A stretch of 64,000 nucleotides of DNA from Candidatus Bipolaricaulis anaerobius (lineage in GTDB: Bacteria > Bipolaricaulota > Bipolaricaulia > Bipolaricaulales > Bipolaricaulaceae): positions 1,178,001 through 1,242,000 of the forward strand of contig NZ_LS483254.1 in the NCBI RefSeq assembly GCF_900465355.1, written 5' to 3'. The translations under genes were made by a program, and so were the position numbers. This document shows, piece by piece, positions 34,730 through 42,166 of the stretch. The notes beneath the pieces were generated by a model. The model was not told the origin of the DNA and ran no database searches. It saw only the letters and a program-made list of their open reading frames with translations. Each line of letters opens with the position of its first letter. Positions within the stretch are counted from its first letter, which is position 1.

Positions 34730-36190
34730 GTGATCAGGGGGAGGCGCTGGCTGGGGGCGCTGGGAGCGGGTCTTCTCCTGTGGGCGTCGTTCTTCCCCGG
34801 GCTGGGGTGGCTCGCTTGGCTCGCCCTCGTCCCCCTCTTGTGGGCCCTTGATGAGGCGGGAACGAAGCGCGGGTTAGGCCTCGGCGCCCTGTGTGGGGTC
34901 GTGTTCTTCGGGCTCGAGTTCTCGTCCCTTTCCTCCCTCTCGCCGTTCGTGGGCGCGATGGTGGTCCCGATATGCCTCGCCCTCGCGGTGTACGGGGGAC
35001 TGTTCCTCGCCCTGTTCGGGGCGGTGGCCGGGCGGTGGAGCTCCCCCTTCGTGTGGGCGGGGGGATGGGTCCTCGTCGAGGCCCTCCGCGCGGCCGGGCC
35101 GTTGGGGGTCACGTTGGGGAGCGTGCCGGGGACGATGGCGGGCGGGCCGTTCCTCCCCGCGGCGGCCTGGGGCGGGCCGTGGCTCCTCTCGCTCGGGGTG
35201 GCTTGGACGGCGGGGTGCCTCGCCTGCGGCGTGCGCCAGCGACGGTGGCTCCCATGGGCGGCGCTCGGCCCCCTCGCCCTGTTCGTCGTGAGCGTCGTCC
35301 CATCCGGAACGCGGGACGGAGGGACCCTCACCGTGGCCCTCATCCAGCCGAACATCGCCAAGCTCGAACAACTCGACCCAAACCTCCTCCCGGCCCACCT
35401 CGCCCTCTACCAGGAGCTCCTCGCCCAGGTTGCGCCCCCCGTGGACCTGATCGCCCTCCCCGAGAACGTGCGGCCGTGGCTCCTCGCCGAGCGGGACCAC
35501 CTGGCCCTGTTCCAAGGCGCGGCGATCGAGGTGGGGGCGTCCGTCCTTGTGGGGACAGCGGAGTTCCGCGAGGGGAAGATCTACAACACGGTCCTCGTCC
35601 TCTCCCCCCGCGGGGAGGTCACGGGCACGTACGCCAAGACCCGCCTCGTCCCGTTCGGGGAGTATGTGCCGGGGCGGGGCCTCTGGGAGAAGATCGGGCT
35701 CGGCCCGCTCATCGCTCCGCTCCTCCCGTTCGACCAGACCCCCGGGGAGGAGGTGCGCCCGGTGGGGAACCTGGGGATCATGATCTGTTTTGAGTCCACG
35801 TTCCCCGGGGTCAGCCGTGAGCTCGTGCAGGCGGGAGCGGAGGTCCTCCTCGTCCCCACCAACGATGCCTGGTTCGGGGAGACGCGCCTCCTGTGGGAGC
35901 ACTACGCGCTGGGGGCGCTCCGGGCAGCGGAGACGGGGCGGGCGCTCGTTCAGATCGGCCAGACCGGGGTAAGCGGCGGATGGGGGCCGCGGGGGGAGGA
36001 CCTCGGCCGGCTTCCCCCCCGGACGAGGGGGACCACCGTCCTGGAGGTCCCGTTACGGACAGGCTCAACCCCCTACGTGCGCGTGGGGGACGGGCCGGTG
36101 CTCGGCCTGGCCGGGGCCCTCCTCGTCCTCGGGCTCAGGACAAAGCGGCCCCGCTCGGGGCGGGGCCGCGAAGGTCGGCTGCGAACCTAG
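34730..36190 (+). CDS. lnt: Apolipoprotein N-acyltransferase
   Basis: 486 residues. The N-terminal half has six or so membrane helices; the nitrilase-like domain follows. The catalytic triad is seen as Glu in ALPENVRPW, Lys in YAKTRLVPFGEYVPG and Cys in MICFESTFPG; LVPTNDAWFG is also conserved. Lnt adds the third acyl chain to lipoproteins in the periplasmic leaflet, mostly in diderm bacteria. GTG 34730 is the only plausible start and follows TATAAT by 6 nt. The last 16 codons run through a perfect 10-bp hairpin (36145-36169) that looks like a terminator. Confidence 0.95.
   Translation: MIRGRRWLGALGAGLLLWASFFPGLGWLAWLALVPLLWALDEAGTKRGLGLGALCGVVFFGLEFSSLSSLSPFVGAMVVPICLALAVYGGLFLALFGAVAGRWSSPFVWAGGWVLVEALRAAGPLGVTLGSVPGTMAGGPFLPAAAWGGPWLLSLGVAWTAGCLACGVRQRRWLPWAALGPLALFVVSVVPSGTRDGGTLTVALIQPNIAKLEQLDPNLLPAHLALYQELLAQVAPPVDLIALPENVRPWLLAERDHLALFQGAAIEVGASVLVGTAEFREGKIYNTVLVLSPRGEVTGTYAKTRLVPFGEYVPGRGLWEKIGLGPLIAPLLPFDQTPGEEVRPVGNLGIMICFESTFPGVSRELVQAGAEVLLVPTNDAWFGETRLLWEHYALGALRAAETGRALVQIGQTGVSGGWGPRGEDLGRLPPRTRGTTVLEVPLRTGSTPYVRVGDGPVLGLAGALLVLGLRTKRPRSGRGREGRLRT
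36145..36169 (+). terminator. Strong hairpin inside the lnt 3' end
   Basis: GCGGCCCCGC-TCGGG-GCGGGGCCGC is a perfect 10-bp stem with a 5-nt loop, lying within the last codons of lnt, before the convergent PKD lipoprotein gene. There is no T-run. It may end transcription from either side. Confidence 0.5.
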
Positions 36191-36198
36191 GAGGGGAT

Positions 36199-37152
36199 CT
36201 AGGGCGCTACAACGTCCACATCGAGGGTTACCTCGTCCGTGTTTGCGGTAGGGGTGAGGTCATCCCACACCTTCACCGTCGCCGTGTACGAACCGGTTTG
36301 AGCGTATCCACCTGCGTAGACCTGGGTCACGTTCAGGGTGCTGGCTGGCGTGGGGAGAACCACCGTCACCACGTAGCCATCGCCGGAGCGGAGCTCCCAC
36401 TTCACCAGCTTGCGGGCTGCATCCCCAGCCTCGGCTTCAAAGGCGAACGTGACATTGGCGCCCGCAGAGGGGGTCTGCGGGGTGGCGGTGAAGGCCGTGA
36501 TCACCGGCGGGGGGCTGGTCACGGTGATCGTTGCCGTGGCGGTGAAGTCCTGGGCGGGAGTGGCGTCGTCGGTGACGGTAAGGGTCGCGGTGTAGGTTCC
36601 AGGATCGTTGTAGGTGTAAGGTGAACTGTCATCCGGGATCCACCAATCGTAGGTCGCGAAATCCACATCGGATTCGAAGTCGGGCGTCCCGTCGGTCTCA
36701 TAGTCGAGCGCGACGTGCTTGATCCTCCGCCCCGGCGCGGCGCTGATCGTGGCCCAGAACTCGACATCGAGGGGAGCTGGGCCCGAAGCGGGAACCGCCC
36801 CCAGGCTCACGGTCGTCGTCGGTGCTGCACTCACCGTGATCCCCACCGATGCGGAGCTCGTCCGCCCCCGAGCATCCTGGACGGTCAGGGTGGCGATGTA
36901 GTCGCCAGGGTCCTCGTAGGTGTGAACGACCGCCACGGTGATGTCGGACCCCTCCGCCGCGGCCGAACCGTCCCCAAACGTGAGGGTGTAGCTCACGATA
37001 TCCCCCGTGGAGCCTGACAGATCGAACTGCACGGTAAGGGGAGAGGTAACGCTTGCCGTGAGGACGGCCTGGGGCGGGGCGAACAGCCACGCACACCCGG
37101 CGAGCCCTAGCCCAAAGACCACCACGAGCCCTATCTTCCAAATCCTGCGCAT
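36199..37152 (-). CDS. Lipoprotein with PKD-type beta domains
   Basis: 317 residues. The N-terminus RRIWKIGLVVVFGLGLAGC has a lipobox (LAGC). Three Ig-like PKD domains follow: YTLTFGDGSAA with VVHTYEDPGDY, then YTYNDPGTYTATLTVTDD, then TQVYAGGYAQTGSYTATVKV. It is probably a surface or periplasmic lipoprotein with binding or structural use; no enzyme motif is seen. ATG 37152 has AAGGAGG 5 nt upstream. It is divergent from the ECF sigma operon, which encodes another PKD protein, so both may share regulation. Confidence 0.85.
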   Translation of the reverse strand: MRRIWKIGLVVVFGLGLAGCAWLFAPPQAVLTASVTSPLTVQFDLSGSTGDIVSYTLTFGDGSAAAEGSDITVAVVHTYEDPGDYIATLTVQDARGRTSSASVGITVSAAPTTTVSLGAVPASGPAPLDVEFWATISAAPGRRIKHVALDYETDGTPDFESDVDFATYDWWIPDDSSPYTYNDPGTYTATLTVTDDATPAQDFTATATITVTSPPPVITAFTATPQTPSAGANVTFAFEAEAGDAARKLVKWELRSGDGYVVTVVLPTPASTLNVTQVYAGGYAQTGSYTATVKVWDDLTPTANTDEVTLDVDVVAP

Positions 37153-37255
37153 ACCGACCTCCTTCGTCATTGCAGCTGGGGCGAGCGTAGCCCGATCCCA
37201 GCATGCCCAATGAGAATCGAGCGAACTCTGGACCGCGGTTCCGTCCATCGGTGGG

Positions 37256-37287
37256 CGGACACGTGTCCGGGCGAAACCCTGTTTCGC
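37256..37287 (+). promoter_or_regulatory. Two adjacent inverted repeats upstream of the ECF sigma gene
   Basis: CGGACACGTGTCCG at 37256-37269 is a perfect 14-bp palindrome. It is followed by GCGAAAC-CCT-GTTTCGC at 37271-37287. A -10-like TATATT is at 37297-37302, before the SD and GTG 37321. The palindromes cover the expected -35 region, so they are good operator candidates. Confidence 0.5.
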
Positions 37288-37320
37288 GGCACGGTGTATA
37301 TTGCCACGGAAGGAGGCGGG

Positions 37321-37863
37321 GTGCCCGACGGGGAACTTGAGCTCATCCAGCGGAGCCTGAATGGCGACCTGGAGGCATGGGGGGAGATCGTGAGCCGGTA
37401 CAAAGAGGCCGCGTTCGGGATCGCGGTGGCGATCCTCCGGAACCGCGCCGACGCCGAGGACGCGGTCCAGGATGCGTTCGTCCGCGCCTACGAGCGGTTG
37501 GACCGGTACGATCTTTCCCGCAAGTTCTCGACGTGGTTGTTCACGGTGACGGCGAACGTGGCGAAGAACGCGCTGCGCCGTCGCCGGCGGGACCCGCTCC
37601 CGAAGGAGGTGTGGGCGGAGGACCCCGCCCAGGCGGTGTGGCAAGAGGAGATGGAGCAGAGCGTGCGCGAAGCGGTGTGGGGCCTTCCCGAGCCGTACCG
37701 GGCCCCGCTCGTCCTCCGCTACTGGCACGATTTACCGCTCGAGGAGATCGGCGATGTGCTCGGCCTGCGGCTGGGCACGGTCAAGACACGGTTGCACCGG
37801 GCGCGAGCCCTGGTGCGGGCAGAACTTGCGGCACGGGGGGTGATTCGCGATGCGGTTGGATGA
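37321..37863 (+). CDS. ECF RNA polymerase sigma factor
   Basis: 180 residues. Region 2 contains SRYKEAAFGIAVAILRN and ADAEDAVQDAFVRAYERL; region 4 contains LPEPYRAPLVLRYWHDL and an HTH ending LGTVKTRLHRARALVR. I start it at GTG 37321, which has AAGGAGG 4 nt upstream; earlier in-frame codons lie inside the promoter palindromes. It overlaps the next gene by 14 bp, which encodes a membrane protein that is probably its anti-sigma factor. Confidence 0.9.
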   Translation: MPDGELELIQRSLNGDLEAWGEIVSRYKEAAFGIAVAILRNRADAEDAVQDAFVRAYERLDRYDLSRKFSTWLFTVTANVAKNALRRRRRDPLPKEVWAEDPAQAVWQEEMEQSVREAVWGLPEPYRAPLVLRYWHDLPLEEIGDVLGLRLGTVKTRLHRARALVRAELAARGVIRDAVG

Positions 37864-38386
37864 ACTGGACCCTCTGATCCGGAGGGCGATCGCCCGGGAA
37901 GTGGAGGAAGGCCTCCCCGCCGTGGAGGGGTTGGAGGGGCGGGTCATCCGCCAGCTGGCCCAACCGGCCCCCCGCCCGTCGTGGCGGAGGCGGGCCTCCG
38001 CAGCCATCGCCCGGCCCCGGATCCGCTGGGGATGGGCCCTCGTCGGCGGGATGGCCATCCTCGCGGTGGGGGTGCTGATCGGGAGGTTCTCCTTCCCCGG
38101 CGGGAACCCGCTCCCCCCCGCGGGGGCGAACCTGTTCACCGTGGCGGCGCCGGGGGCGAAGGAGGTCAGCGTGGTCGGGGACTTCTCGGCCTGGCAGCCG
38201 ATCAACCTATTCGACCACGATGGGGACGGCGTGTGGACGGTGACGGTGGCCCTCCCCCCCGGCCGGTACGAGTACGCGTTCGTCGTGGATGGCCGCTGGG
38301 TGGGGCAGGACCCGCTCGCGGCCGAGTACGTGCGCACGTTCGGGGAGTACGTGTCGGTGCGCTACATCGGCGGGGAGGGGCTGTGA
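37850..38386 (+). CDS. Membrane-anchored putative anti-sigma factor with AMPK/CBM48-like domain
   Basis: 178 residues. A basic cytosolic N-part (1-58) is followed by one membrane helix (about 60-78, WGWALVGGMAILAVGVLIG). The external C-domain (about 90-175) matches the glycogen-binding AMPK1_CBM/isoamylase-N fold: VSVVGDFSAWQPI, then LPPGRYEYAFVVDGRWVGQDP. A sigma-binding N-part linked to a sugar-binding external sensor would let glycans outside the membrane control the sigma factor. The anti-sigma role is inferred from position and topology; the domain fit is good. Confidence 0.75.
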   Translation: MRLDELDPLIRRAIAREVEEGLPAVEGLEGRVIRQLAQPAPRPSWRRRASAAIARPRIRWGWALVGGMAILAVGVLIGRFSFPGGNPLPPAGANLFTVAAPGAKEVSVVGDFSAWQPINLFDHDGDGVWTVTVALPPGRYEYAFVVDGRWVGQDPLAAEYVRTFGEYVSVRYIGGEGL

Positions 38387-39054
38387 GGGGCCTCGTCGTG
38401 GCCGTCGCCCTGCTCACGGTGGGGACCATGGCTCAGGTCCCCCTGGCGCCGGTTCCCACCGCAGAGGAGGTCCTCCAGTTCCTCCAGGGGATGCCGATCT
38501 CCGCGGCGCTGAAGGCCGCGTTGGCTCCGGTCCTGGGGGCGGGCCTCGCCACGGGACGGGCGACCCCAGCGGTGAGCCTCCCCTTCCTCCGCGGGCTCGC
38601 TACCTTGCCCCCTCCTCAGGCCGAGGAGGCCCTCTCGATCGTGTACCGCACGCTCGAACGGGGGTTCATGGTGGACGCGCTGATGAACGATGTGCTGAAG
38701 GTGCTCAAGATGGGGCAGCCGTGGGAGGCGGTGATGACGAACCTCCGCATCCGCGCCAACCTCCTCGTGGCTAGCCAGCAGGTGCTTGTCCAGCATGGCA
38801 TCGTCGGGGTGGGGCCTCAGGGGCCGGGAGGCCCGCTCCTTCCCCAGGACCGGCTCGTTGTGGAGATGGCATGGGCCGTGGGGGATTTCGTGCTCAGCCA
38901 GCCACGGGAACCGTTGGAGGCGTTCGTGCGCTCTCGCTTCCAAAAGTTGCGGGGCTCGGTGCTCGACCCGAGCCTCGTGGATCCGCTGCTCGCCGCACTC
39001 ACACCGGAGCTCGTGGAGCAGATCGCGCGTCAGGCGTATGGACCTAGCCTTTAG
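38383..39054 (+). CDS. Secreted hypothetical protein, 223 aa
   Basis: Not recognised. A short signal peptide (about 1-18, RGLVVAVALLTVGTMAQ) is followed by an all-helical protein with no obvious motif beyond VLQFLQGMPISAALKAAL and LERGFMVDALMNDVLKVL. Start GTG 38383 overlaps the stop of the anti-sigma gene (GTGA), so it belongs to the sigma operon. It probably works in the periplasm with the PKD protein that follows 16 bp downstream. Confidence 0.75.
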   Translation: MRGLVVAVALLTVGTMAQVPLAPVPTAEEVLQFLQGMPISAALKAALAPVLGAGLATGRATPAVSLPFLRGLATLPPPQAEEALSIVYRTLERGFMVDALMNDVLKVLKMGQPWEAVMTNLRIRANLLVASQQVLVQHGIVGVGPQGPGGPLLPQDRLVVEMAWAVGDFVLSQPREPLEAFVRSRFQKLRGSVLDPSLVDPLLAALTPELVEQIARQAYGPSL

Positions 39055-39070
39055 AAGGAGGTCGAGGAAC

Positions 39071-41161
39071 ATGAAACACATGTGGACCATCGCGCTCGTG
39101 CTGGCCATCGGCGTCGCCGCCGTGGGCCAGGTGGAACCGTTGGGGATCGTGGTTGAGCCGCCGGCGGGCGACCTCGTGGTCACGATCACCACCGACAAGC
39201 CGGCCTACGCCGTCGGGGAGACGGTGAAGATCACGTTCACCCTTAATACGGCCGCCTACATCATCATCGTGGACCGACATCCGGATGGGAATAGCTATCA
39301 GATCTTCCCCAACCAGTATGAGTCCCAGAACTACTTCCCCGCGGGGACGCACACCATCCCCACTCCGGGGAAGGGGTACCAGTTCACGGTGAACCCTCCC
39401 CTGGGCACGGAGTGGCTGTGGATCATCGCTTCGACCCAGCCCGTGAGCAGCCTCGCCGGGTTCTCCCCGGGCGAGCCGTTCCCCCTCCTCGGGGCGGACC
39501 CTGAGGATGTGCAGGTGCAGGTCCTCGGGCTCGTCCCCGAGCCGACCCAGCGGGCGTTCGACTTCACGAGCTTCGAGATCGTGTCCGGGCCCGCTCCTGG
39601 CTATGGCACGCTCATCGTGCGCACCTCGCCGGCAACGGCCAAGCTCTACGTGGACGGCATCTTCCGCGGCTACACTCCCCGGACCCTGAACCTCGTGCCG
39701 GGGTTCCACGATATCCTCATCCGCAAGGCGGGATACGGGGACTACACGGCGCGGGTCTACCTCGTAGCGGGGGGAACCCGGACCCTGGATGTGGTCCTCG
39801 CGCCGACCGGACCTGCGAACCAGCCTCCGGTCGCCCAGTTCACGTTCACGCCGCCCGTTCCCACCCCAGGGGCGCCTGTCTCGTTCAGCGCCGCTTCGTC
39901 CTACGATCCCGACGGGACCATCGTGACCTACCAGTGGGATTTCAACGGCGATGGCGTGTTCGATCGGACGGGCCGGACCGCGACGTGGACGTTCCCCGTG
40001 GCGGGCACGTACCCGGTGCGCCTCGTGGTGACGGACGGCCTGGGGGCGACCGGGCAGACAACGCAGCCCGTGGCGGTGGCGGCGATGAACCAGCCACCGG
40101 TCGCGCGGTTCGCCTACACGCCCACCGCTCCGCGGCCCAGCGACTGGATCCAGTTCGATGGCGGCGCCTCGTTCGATCCGGATGGATCGATCGCGGCCCA
40201 CCAGTGGGACTTCCAGAACGACGGGATCTTCGATCGCACCGGTCAAGTGACGTTCTGGCAGTACGCGACGCCGGGCACGTACACGGTGCGGCTCGTCGTA
40301 ACCGACAACCAGGGGGCTACCGGCCAGGCGACGCAGACGGTCGTCGTCACGCCGCTCGTCATGAACCGGCCGCCGGTGGCACAGTTCACATACAGCCCTG
40401 TCTCTCCGACCGTCGGGGCGCCGGTCACGTTCAACGGCACCACTTCCTACGACCCCGATGGGGCCATCGTCGCCTACGCTTGGGATCTGAACGGCGATGG
40501 GGCGGTGGATCTCGCTGGGCCGATCGTTTCGTGGGCCTACGCGACGGCGGGGGCGTACAACGCGACCCTCTACGTCACCGATAACGAAGGGGCCACGGGG
40601 CAGATGACCCAGCCCGTGATGATTGCGGTGGCGGGGCCTCCGGGGATGCCGGCGATGGCCGTCCCCGGGATCTACGTGTGGGGCACCGACACGTGGCGGA
40701 TCACGGTGAACGGGGCCTCGACCTGGACCACGCCGCGGAGCTACCGCGTTGAGCTCCGCACGGATGGCGAGTTCATCAACGCGTCCACGGATACCGGCCC
40801 GGTCCCGCTGGGGCTCGTCCCCGAACCGGTGAGCGAGGGGTGGCGGATCGTGTTCGAGGGCACGGTGACCTCGGGCCGGATCACCCACTCGTTCCAGGTC
40901 CGCAATGCGAACTCGATCTACCTGGACCTGCAGCTGGACATGGACGGAGATGGGGACCTTGACCGCTCGCCGGGGTTCGTGCGGCTGCGCCAGTTCGGGG
41001 TCAACCCGCCCCTGAACCCGCTCGTCGTGGGAAACCCGGAGGGGTACAGCGGGGCGTTGGTCCCCTCGCTTAACTTCCGAATTGGGTCCGCCCTCTCCTA
41101 CACGGAGTTCGTGCGGATCGTGTTCTGGCAGACGACGATCGGGGCGCTCGAGGGGATGTAG
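39071..41161 (+). CDS. Secreted DUF4384-PEGA-PKD multidomain surface protein
   Basis: 696 residues. Signal peptide (about 1-20), DUF4384 domain (about 30-150: VTITTDKPAYAVGETVKITF), PEGA domain (about 175-245: YGTLIVRTSPATAKLYVDG), then three PKD domains (about 255-515) each with SYDPDG or SFDPDG and QWDFNGDG-like motifs. A C-terminal beta domain of about 180 residues follows. It is probably exported to the cell surface and binds polymers or proteins. Last gene of the ECF operon, with AAGGAGG before the ATG; a strong terminator follows at 41186. Confidence 0.88.
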   Translation: MKHMWTIALVLAIGVAAVGQVEPLGIVVEPPAGDLVVTITTDKPAYAVGETVKITFTLNTAAYIIIVDRHPDGNSYQIFPNQYESQNYFPAGTHTIPTPGKGYQFTVNPPLGTEWLWIIASTQPVSSLAGFSPGEPFPLLGADPEDVQVQVLGLVPEPTQRAFDFTSFEIVSGPAPGYGTLIVRTSPATAKLYVDGIFRGYTPRTLNLVPGFHDILIRKAGYGDYTARVYLVAGGTRTLDVVLAPTGPANQPPVAQFTFTPPVPTPGAPVSFSAASSYDPDGTIVTYQWDFNGDGVFDRTGRTATWTFPVAGTYPVRLVVTDGLGATGQTTQPVAVAAMNQPPVARFAYTPTAPRPSDWIQFDGGASFDPDGSIAAHQWDFQNDGIFDRTGQVTFWQYATPGTYTVRLVVTDNQGATGQATQTVVVTPLVMNRPPVAQFTYSPVSPTVGAPVTFNGTTSYDPDGAIVAYAWDLNGDGAVDLAGPIVSWAYATAGAYNATLYVTDNEGATGQMTQPVMIAVAGPPGMPAMAVPGIYVWGTDTWRITVNGASTWTTPRSYRVELRTDGEFINASTDTGPVPLGLVPEPVSEGWRIVFEGTVTSGRITHSFQVRNANSIYLDLQLDMDGDGDLDRSPGFVRLRQFGVNPPLNPLVVGNPEGYSGALVPSLNFRIGSALSYTEFVRIVFWQTTIGALEGM

Positions 41162-41185
41162 GACCTCCGCGCTCCGTGTGCGATG

Positions 41186-41212
41186 GGGCCCGGCCGACGA
41201 GGCCGGGCCCCT
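41186..41212 (+). terminator. Rho-independent-like terminator of the ECF/PKD operon
   Basis: GGGGCCCGGCC-GACGA-GGCCGGGCCCC, an 11-bp perfect stem with a 5-nt loop, 24 bp after the stop at 41161. It is followed by TCGTCTCCC rather than a clean T-run. Confidence 0.7.
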
Positions 41213-41244
41213 CGTCTCCCGGGGATCCCCGCGCTCGGCCCGAC

Positions 41245-41281
41245 CGCCGCGGGGGAGAAACCGCGGCGCGTGGGCTATAAT
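41245..41281 (+). promoter_or_regulatory. por operon promoter with inverted repeat over the -35 region
   Basis: TATAAT at 41276-41281 is 26 nt before ATG 41308. Directly upstream, CGCCGCGG-(8 nt)-CCGCGGCG at 41245-41268 is a perfect 8-bp inverted repeat over the place where a -35 box would be, so it may be an operator. Confidence 0.5.
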
Positions 41282-41307
41282 GACCCAACCTGCAAAGGAG
41301 GGTCTCG

Positions 41308-41874
41308 ATGAAGGAAATCCGCTGGCACGGGCGAGGGGGGCAGGGAGCGAAGACCGCGTCCCAGATCCTCGCCCAGATCAACCTGCGCGAGGGCAAGTTC
41401 GTGCAGTCCTTCCCCGAGTTCGGCCCCGAGCGGTCGGGGGCCCCGATCCGGGCCTATAACCGAATCGCAGACGACGCGATCCGCGTCCATTCTGCGGTGT
41501 ACGCGCCGGACATCGCCGTGGTGGTGGATGAGTCGCTCCTCACCGCGGAGAGGCCCGCCGACGGGCTCCATCCCGACGGCACGCTCATTGTCAACACCTC
41601 CTGTTCGGCCGAGGAGATCCGCCGCCGCACCGGCTACACGGGCCGGATCGTCGTCCTCGACGCGGACCGGATCGCCCGCGAGGCGGGAACAGGGTTCGCC
41701 AATATCCCCATGCTCGGGGCGGTGGCCGCTGTGCTTGGCACCCCCTGGGAGCTCGTGGAGGAGGAGGTCCGGGCAACGATGGGGGAACGCATGTCCCGCG
41801 ACATGCTGGAAAAGAACATCGCCGCGCTGCGAACGGCGTACGAGGCAGCAAAGGGGGCAAGCCATGGCCGATGA
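41308..41874 (+). CDS. porC: Pyruvate:ferredoxin oxidoreductase gamma subunit
   Basis: 188 residues. The gamma-subunit signature is at the N-terminus: IRWHGRGGQGAKTASQILA, with FPEFGPERSGAPIRAY. It is one of four subunits that oxidise a 2-oxoacid (best guess pyruvate) and CoA to acyl-CoA, CO2 and reduced ferredoxin. The gene order gamma-delta-alpha-beta equals that of Thermotoga maritima POR. AAGGAGG lies 6 nt before the ATG. Related 2-oxoacids cannot be excluded. Confidence 0.9.
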   Translation: MKEIRWHGRGGQGAKTASQILAQINLREGKFVQSFPEFGPERSGAPIRAYNRIADDAIRVHSAVYAPDIAVVVDESLLTAERPADGLHPDGTLIVNTSCSAEEIRRRTGYTGRIVVLDADRIAREAGTGFANIPMLGAVAAVLGTPWELVEEEVRATMGERMSRDMLEKNIAALRTAYEAAKGASHGR

Positions 41875-42166
41875 ACTCAAGGGCTGGAAGGACCTCCCCT
41901 TGGGCGGGGTCGTCCCCGGAGGGGCGGCGCGGGAGCTCAACAAGACGGGGAGCTGGCGGGCCGAGCGCCCGATTTGGCATGAGGAGAAGTGCATCCAGTG
42001 CTTCCAGTGTTGGCTCCATTGCCCGGACGATTCGATCCTCCTCCACGGCGGGAAGATGACGGGGATCGACTACGACCACTGCAAGGGGTGCGGGCTGTGC
42101 GCGGCGATCTGCCCCAAGGATGCCCTGGAGATGGTTCCAGAACGGGAGGGAACATGCGCAAAGTGA
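41864..42166 (+). CDS. porD: Pyruvate:ferredoxin oxidoreductase delta subunit (2x[4Fe-4S])
   Basis: 100 residues. Two ferredoxin motifs, CIQCFQCWLHCP and CKGCGLCAAICP, carry electrons from the catalytic subunits to ferredoxin. It overlaps the gamma gene by 11 bp and the alpha gene by 13 bp, so the four subunits are tightly coupled. Confidence 0.9.
   Translation: MADELKGWKDLPLGGVVPGGAARELNKTGSWRAERPIWHEEKCIQCFQCWLHCPDDSILLHGGKMTGIDYDHCKGCGLCAAICPKDALEMVPEREGTCAK

Noticed and set aside
39044-40888. Minus-strand frame of about 600 codons opposite the PKD surface protein
   Set aside because: It is an Arg/His/Asp-rich shadow of repeated PKD codons with no recognisable protein features.
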